Assembly (NCBI GenBank): GCA_963848335.1
Contig: CAWKDD010000004.1
Location: forward strand, 62,001-126,000
DNA length: 64,000 nt
DNA from: Chersky-840 sp963848335
GTDB taxonomy: Bacteria; Actinomycetota; Acidimicrobiia; Acidimicrobiales; UBA8190
Reading direction: 5' to 3'
In this document: positions 8,708-17,248 of the stretch, piece by piece
How the letters are laid out: each line of letters opens with the position of its first letter
Position numbering within the stretch: position 1 is the first letter of the stretch
Made by a program: the position numbers and the translations under genes
Notes under the pieces: model-generated
Told to the model about the DNA's origin: nothing
The model's input: the letters and a program-made list of their open reading frames with translations, nothing else
Database searches by the model: none

Positions 8708-10047
8708 CGAGCTCGGCGCCGACCGGGGTCCCGGACCCGGACATCGCCCAGTTCGTGGCCGAGCGCACCGCGCAGTACAACGAGGCGGCGCGTGCCGTGC
8801 GCGACGAGGCGGCCGCGGCGGGAACCCTGGTATGGGATCCCTACGATCCGGCATGGGTCGAGGACCCCTACGGGGTCTATGCGCAGTTGCGCCAGAGCAA
8901 TCCCGTGCACCGCAACGCGCTCGGGTTCTGGGTCTTCACCCGCCACGCCGACTGCCTCGCCATCCTGCGGGACAAGCGCTCGAGCAGCGACGGCCGCAAC
9001 ATGGACGCCACCACGTTCCGCGAGGTTCGGGCCGTGGACCTTCCCCTGCAGCAGGGTCCCGAGGCCATGTTGGCCGAGATGGCCCCGTTCTTGTTCCGCG
9101 ACCCGCCCGACCACACGCGCCTGCGCGGGCTCGTACAGAAGGCGTTTACTCCCAGGGTCGTCGAGGGACTGCGGCCGCGCCTCGAGGAGATCTGCGAGGG
9201 GCTGCTCGACGTGGCCCTCGAGCGGGGCGAGATCGACCTCGTGGCCGATTATGCCTACCCCCTGCCGGTGCAGATCATCGTGGAGATGCTGGGCGTCCCC
9301 GCCGAAGACCACGAGCAGTTCCGGGTGTGGTCCCACGCACTGGCGCGCGGGCTCGATCCCGACTTCCTCCTGCCGCCCGAGGCGGTGCAGCAACGCCTGG
9401 GAGCCATCATGTCCTTCGTGCAGTACTTCGCATCGCTCATCGAGGCGCGGCGTCAGAAGCCGGGTGAGGACCTCCTGTCCCGGCTGCTCCAGGCCGAGGA
9501 GCAAGGTGACGTGCTCACCCAGGGCGAGCTGTTGTCGACGTGCATCCTGCTCCTCGTGGCCGGGCACGAGACGACGGTCAACCTCATCTCGGGTGGGGCA
9601 CTGGCCCTGATGGAGCGGCCCGAACAGCTGGCGAAGTTCCGCGACGAGCCGTCGGTCCTTCGCAGCGGCGTGGAGGAGATGCTCCGTTTCGTGTGTCCGG
9701 TCCAGCTGACCGGACGCGTGGCGCTCGAAGAGATGGAGGTGGGCGGCGTCACAGTGGCGGCCGGTGAGTTCTCGATGCTGCTCATCGCGTCGGCCAACCG
9801 CGACCCCGCCGTCTTCGACGACCCCGACACCTTCGACGTTGCGCGGGTCGACAACAACCATCTGGGCTTCGGCTTCGGCATCCATCATTGCCTGGGCGCG
9901 CCGTTGGCCCGGCTCGAGGCGCAGATCGCGCTGCGGACCCTCCTACGTCGGACAACTCGTCTCGAGCCTACAGGCGACGAGCTCTCCTACAAGGAGAACA
10001 TCGTGCTCCGGGGTCTCGAGAGCCTTCCCGTGCGCCTCTCGGCCTGA
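8704..10047 (+). CDS. Cytochrome P450
   Basis: Heme-thiolate monooxygenase, 447 aa from the ATG at 8704. Landmarks: I-helix 'LLVAGHETTVN' (about residue 285), ExxR in 'VEEMLRF', and heme loop 'FGFGIHHCLGAPLARLE' with the ligand Cys at about 396. No membrane anchor, so a soluble bacterial class I enzyme needing ferredoxin and reductase supplied elsewhere. It overlaps the VirD4-like gene by 4 nt, which places it at the tail of the secretion operon rather than in a catabolic cluster. Substrate cannot be deduced. Its last five codons plus stop are tandemly repeated downstream. Confidence 0.93.
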   Translation: MTSSAPTGVPDPDIAQFVAERTAQYNEAARAVRDEAAAAGTLVWDPYDPAWVEDPYGVYAQLRQSNPVHRNALGFWVFTRHADCLAILRDKRSSSDGRNMDATTFREVRAVDLPLQQGPEAMLAEMAPFLFRDPPDHTRLRGLVQKAFTPRVVEGLRPRLEEICEGLLDVALERGEIDLVADYAYPLPVQIIVEMLGVPAEDHEQFRVWSHALARGLDPDFLLPPEAVQQRLGAIMSFVQYFASLIEARRQKPGEDLLSRLLQAEEQGDVLTQGELLSTCILLLVAGHETTVNLISGGALALMERPEQLAKFRDEPSVLRSGVEEMLRFVCPVQLTGRVALEEMEVGGVTVAAGEFSMLLIASANRDPAVFDDPDTFDVARVDNNHLGFGFGIHHCLGAPLARLEAQIALRTLLRRTTRLEPTGDELSYKENIVLRGLESLPVRLSA

Positions 10048-10134
10048 GCGGTGCGCCTCTCGGCCTGAGCGGTGCGCCTCTCGGCCTGAGCGGTGCGCCT
10101 CCCGGCCTGAGCCGTGCGCCACCTGGCCTGTGTC
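10030..10134 (+). repeat. Tandem 21-bp repeat that duplicates the P450 gene's end and stop codon
   Basis: Five head-to-tail units of 'GTGCGCCTCTCGGCCTGAGC' plus G: the first three are identical, the last two diverge. Unit 1 contains the final P450 codons and TGA. The array fills the gap to the convergent amidase gene. Confidence 0.92.
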
Positions 10135-11554
10135 AGTGCGGTGAGCCCGGGACCACGAGGGGCCAGGGCCGTTCGCGCTCCGAGATGAGCGCGAGGTCGA
10201 GAAGGAGCTCTTCCTGATGGTGTCGGCCGATGACCTGCATCCCCACGGGCAGGCCCTCGAACGTCCCCACCGGGACCGTCACCGCCGGGTTGCCGGCGAA
10301 GTTGGCGGGAAACGTCAGGTTGCCCTGGTTCGCACCCACTCGCATGATGTCGCCGAACTTCTCCATGAGGTCGACGTCTCCCACTGTGGTGGGCATGGGG
10401 CCCTCGGCTCCGAAGGCGACGTCGGGGTTGGTGGAGCAGAAGATGAAATCGACCTCGTCGAGGAGGTCTGCCATCACCTCGTGCACGCCGACGCGGAATC
10501 GCTCGGCCGTGGCCGCCATGGCCATGTCGTAGTGGTGAGAGGCGATGTTCATGCCCAGCATGATCTCGGGAGTCAGCTCGGGCTCGCAGGCCGGGTACTT
10601 GTCACCCAGGTCGGCTGCCAATGTCACCAGGTTCGACATCGCCCATTCGAACAGCGCCGGCGGGAAGCTGACCACCACGTCGACCCGCCGTAGACCCGCG
10701 TCGGCAATGAGCGCTTCGGCCCCGGCTGCCACCATCGCCGCCACCTCCGGGTGCACGACCGCCACGCCGAGGTCCACCGAGACGACGGCCCGCTTGCCGC
10801 GCAGCTCCTCACGGTGGCTCCCGAGCCCGACCTCCCACCCTTCGACGCGGGGCAGGCTGTGGGTGTCGTGCGGGTCGTACCCGTTGCACACGTCGTACCA
10901 ACGCGCCGTGTCGCGAACCGACCTGCTGATGCAGCCGATGGTGACGGTATGGGGGATCTGATGCACGAAGGGCCCTTTGGGAATGCGTCCGTAGTTGGAC
11001 TTCAGGCCGAACATGCCGGTGAAGCCGGCCGGGATGCGGATCGACCCGCCGCCGTCACCTCCCGATGCGATGGGGACGAGGCCCCCCGCCACCGCCGCGG
11101 CCGTTCCCCCCGACGACCCCCCGGGGGTGCGCTCGAGGTTCCACGGGTTGCGCGTGGCGCCGTGCAGGCGCGTGAAGGTCACGTTGATCCCGCCGAACTC
11201 GCTGGCCGTCGTCTGGCCGGCGAGAACCGCGCCGGCGCCGAGCAACCGGCGGACCTGCGTGGAGGTGAAGTTCCCCACCCGGTCCGCGTAGACGAGCGAT
11301 CCCTCGGTGAGAGGCCAACCCTGGACCGATTCGAGCTCTTTGATCCCGACAGGGACACCCCCGAAGGGCAGCGTCACGTCGGCGTCCCGCGCCGACCGGC
11401 GGGCCTCGTCGGCGTCGACGTGGCTGAAGGCGTTGAGCGCCGAGCCCTCGATGGCGGCCAGCGACAGCTCGAGGGCCTCGGGTGGGGTGATCTCACCCTT
11501 GCGGAAGGATTCGACCAGCGAGCACGCGTCCCCGGTCCATGCCTCCTTGGCCAT
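10133..11554 (-). CDS. Amidase (amidase-signature family)
   Basis: Hydrolyses amide bonds with a Ser-Ser-Lys triad; 473 aa from the ATG at 11554. The triad is visible as Lys in 'GVPVGIKELE', the cis-Ser in 'TPGGSSGGTAAAVA' and the nucleophile Ser in 'GDGGGSIRIPA'. Length and motif spacing are normal for the family, which includes GatA-like and broad-substrate amidases. 'FVHQIPHTVTIGCISRSVRDTA' and the C-terminal 'GLPVGMQVIGRHHQEELLL' are also typical. It faces the P450 gene tail-to-tail and is followed upstream by a divergent bluB. Substrate is not predictable; a GatA role is unlikely without gatBC nearby. Confidence 0.88.
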   Translation of the reverse strand: MAKEAWTGDACSLVESFRKGEITPPEALELSLAAIEGSALNAFSHVDADEARRSARDADVTLPFGGVPVGIKELESVQGWPLTEGSLVYADRVGNFTSTQVRRLLGAGAVLAGQTTASEFGGINVTFTRLHGATRNPWNLERTPGGSSGGTAAAVAGGLVPIASGGDGGGSIRIPAGFTGMFGLKSNYGRIPKGPFVHQIPHTVTIGCISRSVRDTARWYDVCNGYDPHDTHSLPRVEGWEVGLGSHREELRGKRAVVSVDLGVAVVHPEVAAMVAAGAEALIADAGLRRVDVVVSFPPALFEWAMSNLVTLAADLGDKYPACEPELTPEIMLGMNIASHHYDMAMAATAERFRVGVHEVMADLLDEVDFIFCSTNPDVAFGAEGPMPTTVGDVDLMEKFGDIMRVGANQGNLTFPANFAGNPAVTVPVGTFEGLPVGMQVIGRHHQEELLLDLALISERERPWPLVVPGSPH

Positions 11555-11749
11555 TGGCAGGAGGCTAGTGCCGTCCCCCCTGGGACCGTCTCCTGAACCC
11601 GACGGCCTCCTGAATCCGACGGCCTCCTGAACCCGACGGCACCGGCTGGAGCGTCCCGATCTCCGCGGTGGTCCGGACCGCAGCCGGCCTGGCTCCCATC
11701 GGGACCCGGCGGGGCGGGTATGCCGTCGCTGCGCTTGTAAGGTGCGAAC

Positions 11750-12469
11750 GTGCTCCCGGGCTTCTACGAGGTGATCCACCGCCGGCGCGACGTGCGTGCC
11801 GAGTTCAGCGGCGAGCCCGTCGACGAAAAGGTCCTCTGGCGCGTCCTCGACGCCGCGCACTCCGCACCCAGCGTCGGCCTGTCCCAGCCCTGGGACTTCA
11901 TCCTGGTCTCCGACGAAGAGGTCCGCCGTGCCTTCTGGGCCCATGTCCAGGGGGAGCGGAGCGAATTCGCCGCCTCGCTCGAAGGAGAGCGCGCCCAGCG
12001 CTTCGCCGGCATCAAGATCGACGGCGTCCTCGAGGCCAGCCTGTCGGTGGTGGTCACCTACGACCCGGCCCGCGGCGCTCCGGGCGTCCTCGGGCGTCAC
12101 GCCATCGCCGATGCCGGCCTCTACTCGGTCTGCCTCGCCATCGAGAACATGTGGCTGGCCTGCACCGCCGAGGGTTGGGGGATGGGTTGGGTGTCGTTCT
12201 ACCGGGAAGCGTTCCTGCGCGACCTCCTCGGCATCCCCGACGACATCCGACCTGTGGCGTGGCTCTGCGTCGGGCCCGTGAGCACCCTGCAGGACACGCC
12301 CGACCTCGAGCGCGCCGGCTGGCGGACGCGTTTGTCACTCGAAGACGCACTGCACCTCGACCACTGGGATCGTCGCGATCCCGACGTGATCAACACCGCC
12401 GCCCGGAGCCGAGGCGTAGACCCGGCCGTCGTCAACGGCGCCCCTGCGTCGGAAAGGTCTGAGCCATGA
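11750..12469 (+). CDS. bluB: 5,6-dimethylbenzimidazole synthase (BluB), nitroreductase fold
   Basis: Oxygen-dependent flavin-cannibalising enzyme that makes the lower ligand of vitamin B12 from reduced FMN; 239 aa, GTG start at 11750. BluB hallmarks are 'FYEVIHRRRDVRAEF', 'HSAPSVGLSQPWDFILV', 'IKIDGVLEASLSVVVTYD', 'LGRHAIADAGLYSVCLAIENMWLA', and 'EGWGMGWVSFY' before 'PDLERAGWR'. These separate it from ordinary nitroreductases. The stop overlaps the ppgK start (ATGA). No other cobalamin genes lie in the window. Confidence 0.88.
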   Translation: MLPGFYEVIHRRRDVRAEFSGEPVDEKVLWRVLDAAHSAPSVGLSQPWDFILVSDEEVRRAFWAHVQGERSEFAASLEGERAQRFAGIKIDGVLEASLSVVVTYDPARGAPGVLGRHAIADAGLYSVCLAIENMWLACTAEGWGMGWVSFYREAFLRDLLGIPDDIRPVAWLCVGPVSTLQDTPDLERAGWRTRLSLEDALHLDHWDRRDPDVINTAARSRGVDPAVVNGAPASERSEP

Positions 12470-13317
12470 GCGACCCCGGTCCTGTCAAGCCCGCCGCGCC
12501 GCCGCGCCCCCCCGGCACGCCGGGACCAGCACCGGCCAGAGCTCCCCTGGCACCGGGCCACTCACCGAAGTCGCCGTACACGTTGGCCATCGACATCGGA
12601 GGGACGGGGCTCAAGGCGTCCGTGCTCGACGCCACCGGCGCCATGGTGGCCGACCGCGTGGCGGTGAAGACCACGTACCCCTGCCCGCCGTCGAAGATGG
12701 TCGACGATCTCGCTGCGTTGGTGGCCCCACTCCCTCCCGCCGATCGGGTGTCGGCCGGCTTCCCGGGGATGGTCCGCAACGGCCTGGTGCTCTCGGCGCC
12801 GCACTTCGTGACTCTCAACGGCCCGGGCACCACCATCGACCCCGGCCTGGTGAAGCAGTGGGCCGCCTACGACCTCGCCGGTGCGCTCTCGGGGCGGCTG
12901 GACAAGCCGACCCGGGTGGCCAACGACGCCGACATCCAGGGTGCCGCGGTGGTCAAGGGCAAGGGCCTCGAGCTCGTGATCACGCTCGGCACCGGCGTGG
13001 GGACAGCCTTCTTCTACGACGGACGGCTCCTGCCCCATCTGGAGTTCGCACACCATCCCTTCCTGAAGGGCGACACCTACAACGAACAGATCGGCGACGC
13101 CGCCCGCAAGGAGATCGGCAATCAGCGCTGGAACAAAAGGGTGCGCAAGGCGCTCATCACGTTCCGGAACCTGTCGTTCTTCGACCACTGCTACGTCGGG
13201 GGTGGCAACGCCAAGAAGATCCACGGCACGCTCGGGTCAGACGTGTCCCTGGTGGACAACACCGCCGGCATCCTCGGGGGGATCAGGCTGTGGGACAAGT
13301 CGCACATAGCCGTGTAG
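12466..13317 (+). CDS. ppgK: Polyphosphate glucokinase (ROK family)
   Basis: Phosphorylates glucose with polyphosphate or ATP; 283 aa. ROK nucleotide-binding motif 'AIDIGGTGLKASVLD' after a proline-rich N-terminal extension of about 35 residues, then 'VSAGFPGMVRNG', 'VANDADIQG' with the catalytic Asp, and 'VITLGTGVGTAFF'. 'EFAHHPFLKGDTYNEQIGD' and 'KRVRKALITFRNLSFFDHCYVGGGNAKK' are strongly characteristic of actinobacterial PPGK. It overlaps bluB by 4 nt and is probably co-transcribed with it. The true start could be internal, after the proline-rich stretch. Confidence 0.93.
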   Translation: MSDPGPVKPAAPPRPPGTPGPAPARAPLAPGHSPKSPYTLAIDIGGTGLKASVLDATGAMVADRVAVKTTYPCPPSKMVDDLAALVAPLPPADRVSAGFPGMVRNGLVLSAPHFVTLNGPGTTIDPGLVKQWAAYDLAGALSGRLDKPTRVANDADIQGAAVVKGKGLELVITLGTGVGTAFFYDGRLLPHLEFAHHPFLKGDTYNEQIGDAARKEIGNQRWNKRVRKALITFRNLSFFDHCYVGGGNAKKIHGTLGSDVSLVDNTAGILGGIRLWDKSHIAV

Positions 13318-13366
13318 GACGTCGCGCCCCACGGGCCGACGATCCGGGCGCAGGAGGTGTGGTGCG

Positions 13367-13675
13367 GTGACCGAGTCACAAGGATCGGTGCCCGAGCACT
13401 CGGAGATGGACCACGTGCTCCGTCGGCGCCGACGGCGGGCGGTGCGGGGCGTGCTCGTCCTGGCCCTCATCGTCCTCGTGGTTGCCTTCGTCGTCCAGAA
13501 CTCACAGCTCGTGACGGTGCACTTCTGGTTCTTCACCCGAAAGGTCCACCTCATCTGGCTGGTACTCACTTGCCTCGTGGCGGGAACCGTGCTCGGCTAT
13601 GTGCTGGGTGTGCCCGAGCGCAGGGCCCGGCGCCGGCGCCGCAAGGCCGAGAAGGCAGCCCGCCGGGCGAATTAG
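13367..13675 (+). CDS. LapA/DUF1049-family small membrane protein
   Basis: 102 aa, GTG start behind an AGGAGG site. A basic N-terminus ('RRRRRRAVRG') is followed by two membrane helices (about residues 27-45 and 60-82) around 'VQNSQLVTVHFWFF', the signature of the lipopolysaccharide-assembly-protein-A domain family, and a very basic C-terminus. In actinobacteria the role is not established; envelope assembly is only the family name. Confidence 0.8.
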   Translation: MTESQGSVPEHSEMDHVLRRRRRRAVRGVLVLALIVLVVAFVVQNSQLVTVHFWFFTRKVHLIWLVLTCLVAGTVLGYVLGVPERRARRRRRKAEKAARRAN

Positions 13676-13699
13676 GCGAGCCCCCATTAGGTTGCGGCC

Positions 13700-14641
13700 G
13701 TGCGGGCAGTGACGATCGTCGACGGGGACCTCCGCTTCCAGGAGCACCCCGATCCCGAGCCCGGTGACACCGAGCTGCTCGTCGCCGTCCGTGCCGCCGG
13801 GATCAACAACGCCGACCTGCTTCAGCGGCGCGGGTTCTACCCCGCACCGCCCGGTGCTCCCCCCGACATCCCCGGGATGGAGCTGGCCGGTGAGGTCGTG
13901 GACACGGGGAGACAGACGACGCGTTTCTCGACCGGTGACCGGGTCATGGCTGTCGTGGGCGGAGGCGCACAAGCCGAGATGGCCGTAGTCGACGAACGAT
14001 GCGCCATGGCCGTGCCCGCCGGTGCGCCCTGGCCCGAGGCGGGCGCCTTCCCCGAGGCGTTCTCCACCGCCTACGACGCCCTCTTCACCCAGTGCGGCCT
14101 CGCCGTCGGCGAGCGCGTCCTCGTCACCGGCGCGGCGGGCGGGGTGGGGACGGCCGGGGTGCAGCTGGCCGCGGCCACCGGGGCCCGCTGCGTGGCATCG
14201 GTGCGCCACGCGCACCTGCGCGACTCGGTCGCCGCCTTGGGGGCGACGGCCGCCGCTCCTGACGAGGCCCTCGACCTCGGCCCCTTCGACGTGGTCCTCG
14301 AGCTCGTCGGGGCGACCAGCCTGGCCGGGGTCCTCGGTGCCATGGCGATCTCCGGTCGCATCGCCGTGATCGGTGTCGGCGGCGGGGCGCAGGCCGAGGT
14401 CGACCTCCTCGCCGTCATGCAGCGCCGGCTGCACATCAGCGGTTCCACGCTGCGCGCCCGCTCCCTGGTCGAGAAGGCGGTGGTGGCTTCGCAGGTCGAA
14501 CGGCACGTGGTGCCGCTCTTCGAGGCGCGCCACGTGCGCGTGCCGATCGAGGTCACGGTGCCGATGGAGCGCGCCGACGAGGCCTACGCGCGCTTCGGGC
14601 AGGGCGGCAAGCTGGGGAAGATCGTCCTCGTCCCCGGCTAG
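13700..14641 (+). CDS. NAD(P)H:quinone oxidoreductase / zeta-crystallin type MDR
   Basis: Medium-chain dehydrogenase/reductase without the zinc ligands of alcohol dehydrogenases; 313 aa, GTG at 13700. N-terminal GroES-like part 'AVRAAGINNADLLQRRGFYP' is typical of the PIG3/TP53I3-like quinone reductase group. The Rossmann part shows 'VLVTGAAGGVGTAGVQLA' and the C-terminus reads 'DEAYARFGQGGKLGKIVL'. It reduces quinones or enones with NAD(P)H in the cytoplasm. It runs tail-to-tail with the enoyl-CoA hydratase operon. Confidence 0.87.
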   Translation: MRAVTIVDGDLRFQEHPDPEPGDTELLVAVRAAGINNADLLQRRGFYPAPPGAPPDIPGMELAGEVVDTGRQTTRFSTGDRVMAVVGGGAQAEMAVVDERCAMAVPAGAPWPEAGAFPEAFSTAYDALFTQCGLAVGERVLVTGAAGGVGTAGVQLAAATGARCVASVRHAHLRDSVAALGATAAAPDEALDLGPFDVVLELVGATSLAGVLGAMAISGRIAVIGVGGGAQAEVDLLAVMQRRLHISGSTLRARSLVEKAVVASQVERHVVPLFEARHVRVPIEVTVPMERADEAYARFGQGGKLGKIVLVPG

Positions 14642-14668
14642 GCCGAGCCGTCCCGACGGTACGGGCCC

Positions 14669-15493
14669 TCAGACCTGGGACCGACCTCGTGCCACCACGT
14701 CTCGGCGACGGCGCTCGATGTCCGCAGGATCGACGCCTCCTCGCTGGAACTGCGCGGCGGCGCGGGCCTCGACTTCCCACGCCTCGGCGCCGGGGACCCG
14801 GTTCACCTCTTCGTAGGTGGCCAGGATGGCGCGCACGGCCCGCTGGTCGCTCGAGACGACGTCGGCCGCCAGGCGCCGCGCCGTGGGAAGCAGCTCGTCG
14901 TGGGCCACGACGTGGTTCACGAGACCCCATCGGAGCGCGGTGCCGGCGTCGACGAAGTTCCCGGTGGCACTCATCTCCCGGGCGCGCCGGATGCCCACCG
15001 CCTGGGGGAGCAGGACGGTGAGTCCCCACAACGGATGCACACCCACTCGGGCGTGGGTGTCGGCGAAGCGGGCGCGCTCGGAGGCGACGAGAAAATCGCA
15101 GTTGAGCGCCAGCTCCAGGCCGCCGGTGACGGCCACGCCGTTGACGGCCCCGATGATCGGCTTCGACGTGGGAAGCGTCCTCCCCCGCCCCCGAAGTGGG
15201 GGGATGCTCCCGTGGCGGCCCTCGCCCTCCGCGTCGGGCGGCCCCCCGGCCCCCGGCACGCGCCTGAGCGGACCCCCGTCGTGGCCGAGCTCCTTCAGGT
15301 CGAGCCCGGCGCAGAAGGCGGGATCGGCGCCGGTCAGGATGAGCACCTGGACGTCGTCGCGGGCGTCGGCCTCGCCCACCAGGCGCGTCAGTGTCCCGAT
15401 GAGCTCGCTCGACAGCGCGTTGCGCGCCTCGGGCCGGTTGAGCGTGACCAGGGCCACCCCGTCGGCCACTTCCAGGAGGGCGACGTCGGGCAC
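14669..15493 (-). CDS. Enoyl-CoA hydratase/isomerase family protein with an extended loop
   Basis: Crotonase-fold enzyme; 274 aa from a GTG at 15493. Motifs: 'LVTLNRPEARNALS', oxyanion-hole segment 'FCAGLDLKELG', and 'KPIIGAVNGVAVTGGLELAL'. Between 'DLKELG' and 'TSKPIIG' sits a loop of about 35 residues, longer than the usual 15-20 or so; its DNA is very GC-rich and contains a small inverted repeat (CCCCCGAAGTGGGGGG-like). Third gene of a leftward operon with DUF35 and thiolase, spaced 29 nt from the thiolase stop, so probably part of beta-oxidation or sterol/aromatic acid breakdown. Confidence 0.85.
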   Translation of the reverse strand: MPDVALLEVADGVALVTLNRPEARNALSSELIGTLTRLVGEADARDDVQVLILTGADPAFCAGLDLKELGHDGGPLRRVPGAGGPPDAEGEGRHGSIPPLRGRGRTLPTSKPIIGAVNGVAVTGGLELALNCDFLVASERARFADTHARVGVHPLWGLTVLLPQAVGIRRAREMSATGNFVDAGTALRWGLVNHVVAHDELLPTARRLAADVVSSDQRAVRAILATYEEVNRVPGAEAWEVEARAAAQFQRGGVDPADIERRRRDVVARGRSQV

Positions 15494-15522
15494 GGTGCGA
15501 GGAGCGACAGGGGGCAGTGCGG

Positions 15523-16740
15523 CTAGCTGGTGACGACGACGCTCGACCCGTGGCCGAACAGGCCCTGGTTGGCGGTGACGCCCACCCGGGCCCCCTCGAC
15601 CTGGCGTCCGGCGGCCTGGCCCCGCAGCTGCCAGACCAGCTCGCACACCTGGGCGATGGCCTGGGCCGGGATGGCCTCGCCGAAGCTCGACAAGCCGCCG
15701 CTCGGGTTCACCGGGATGCGCCCGCCCAGTGCCGTGTCCCCACCGCGCAGGAGCCGCTCCGCCTCCCCTTCCTTGCACAGCCCCACGTCCTCGTACCAGT
15801 CGAGCTCGAGAGCCGACGACAGGTCGTACACCTCGGCCACGTCCACGTCCTCAGGGCCGATGCCGGCCTCCTCGTAGGCGGCGAAGGCGATGGACCGGCG
15901 GAAGGCGGGACCGTCCACCACCCCCGAGCCCACGGATCCCACCGCCACGGCCGAGTCGGTGGCGAAGTTGGGCATCTCGATGACCGTCTGGGGAAAGCGC
16001 GGTGTGACCGTCGACACGGCGGGAATCGACACGGGGGTGCTTCGGGCCCCGTGGCGGCGGGCGAAGTCCTTGCTCGACAGCACCAGGGCCGCGCCCCCGT
16101 CGGAGGTGGCGCAGATCTCGAGCAGGCGCAGCGGGTCGGCCACCATGGGCGACGCCAGGACCTCCTCGGCGCTCACCTCCTGGCGGTAGCGGGCATTGGG
16201 GTTGGCGGCACCGGCGCGTGCGTTTTTGACCTTCACCGCCGCGAAGTCTTCCTCGGTGGCGCCGAAGAGCTCCATGCGCCGGCGGGCGTAGAGGGCGAAG
16301 TACGTCGGGTTGGTGGCGCCGAGCAGATGGAAGCGCAGCCAGTCAGGGTCGTCTCTGCGTTCGCCGCCGACCGGGGCGAAGAACCCCTTGGGGGTGGTGT
16401 CGGCTCCGACCACCAGGGCCACGTCGCACAGTCCGGCCAGGATCTGTGCCCGCGCCGCGGCGATGGCGGTGGCGCCGGACGCGCACGCCGCATAGGCACT
16501 CGACACGCGCGCGCCGGACCAGCCCAGCGCCTGGGCGAAGGTGGCTCCGGAGATGAAGCCGGGGTAACCGTTGCGGATGGTGTCGGCTCCGGACACGAAT
16601 TGGACGTCGGTCCACGACAGCCCGGCGTCGGCCAGGGCGTGGCGCGCCGCGGCGAGCCCGTACTCGACGAAGTTGCGGCCCCACTTCCCCCAGGGGTGCA
16701 TGCCCACCCCGAGGACGGCCACGGCGCGGTCGTCAGGCAC
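15523..16740 (-). CDS. Thiolase-like lipid-transfer protein (SCP-x/Ltp type)
   Basis: 405 aa. Thiolase fold with 'AYAACASGATAIAAARAQI' containing the active-site Cys, 'ATSDGGAALVLSS', 'AEVYDLSSALELDWYEDVG' and C-terminal 'ANQGLFGHGSSVVV'. Classical thiolase HEAF and CxG signatures are altered, as in the Ltp/SCP-2-thiolase group. Some members, with a DUF35 partner, act as retro-aldolases in sterol side-chain breakdown. Exactly such a partner is encoded upstream and overlaps by 8 nt, so a two-subunit complex is likely. The chemistry is inferred from this pairing. Confidence 0.82.
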   Translation of the reverse strand: MPDDRAVAVLGVGMHPWGKWGRNFVEYGLAAARHALADAGLSWTDVQFVSGADTIRNGYPGFISGATFAQALGWSGARVSSAYAACASGATAIAAARAQILAGLCDVALVVGADTTPKGFFAPVGGERRDDPDWLRFHLLGATNPTYFALYARRRMELFGATEEDFAAVKVKNARAGAANPNARYRQEVSAEEVLASPMVADPLRLLEICATSDGGAALVLSSKDFARRHGARSTPVSIPAVSTVTPRFPQTVIEMPNFATDSAVAVGSVGSGVVDGPAFRRSIAFAAYEEAGIGPEDVDVAEVYDLSSALELDWYEDVGLCKEGEAERLLRGGDTALGGRIPVNPSGGLSSFGEAIPAQAIAQVCELVWQLRGQAAGRQVEGARVGVTANQGLFGHGSSVVVTS

Positions 16741-17194
16741 CCGAACCCCCCGATCCGGCCGTCACCGGCCGCCACTTCCACACCAGGTACTCGTGCTCCT
16801 CGTCTTCGTAGAGCACGTCCACGACGAGCTCGACCTCGGTCCCCACCGCCAGGTCGTCCACCGTCACCTCGGGCACCATCTGGCCCATGACGACCATCTT
16901 CTCCTCGGCGAGCTCCACCGCGGCGATGCAGAAGGGCACATAGGGGTCGGCAGCCACGTACGGCGCCGGGGGCGTGTAGCGCGCGTCGGTGTAGGACCAC
17001 ACCCGGCCCCGCCTGCTGAGGGGCACGTCGTCGAACTCGGTGCTCTCGCAGCGCGGGTTGCGGCAGAAGAATGTCTCGCGGGGGAAGGCGTAGGTGCCAC
17101 AGCTCCGGCACCTGCTCCCCAGCAGTGCCGGTGCGCCTGTGTCAGTGGTGAACCATCCCTCCACCGCCGGGACGCGGGTCTTGGTAGCGGCCAT
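16733..17194 (-). CDS. DUF35 / Zn-ribbon and OB-fold protein
   Basis: 153 aa. An N-terminal rubredoxin-like zinc ribbon ('LLGSRCRSCGTYAFP' and 'FFCRNPRCESTEF', two Cys pairs) precedes an OB-fold (about residues 60-145, 'RGRVWSYTDARYTPPAPY'). DUF35 proteins bind acyl-CoA and work as obligate partners of non-classical thiolases. The 8-nt overlap with the thiolase gene supports a heteromeric complex. First gene of the leftward operon, divergent from the phzF-like gene 54 nt away. Confidence 0.88.
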   Translation of the reverse strand: MAATKTRVPAVEGWFTTDTGAPALLGSRCRSCGTYAFPRETFFCRNPRCESTEFDDVPLSRRGRVWSYTDARYTPPAPYVAADPYVPFCIAAVELAEEKMVVMGQMVPEVTVDDLAVGTEVELVVDVLYEDEEHEYLVWKWRPVTAGSGGSGA

Positions 17195-17248
17195 CGGGGC
17201 AGTCTAACGCCCCGTCAGATCCGCCCCCGGGGCGACGTATCGTGATGC

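Noticed and set aside
2348..10047. Complete integrative conjugative element
   Set aside because: No relaxase, integrase, excisionase or attachment sites were found on either side; only the secretion core is present.
11750..12469. Generic nitroreductase
   Set aside because: The RRRDVR, PSVGLSQPWDF and MGWVSFY motifs are specific to BluB.
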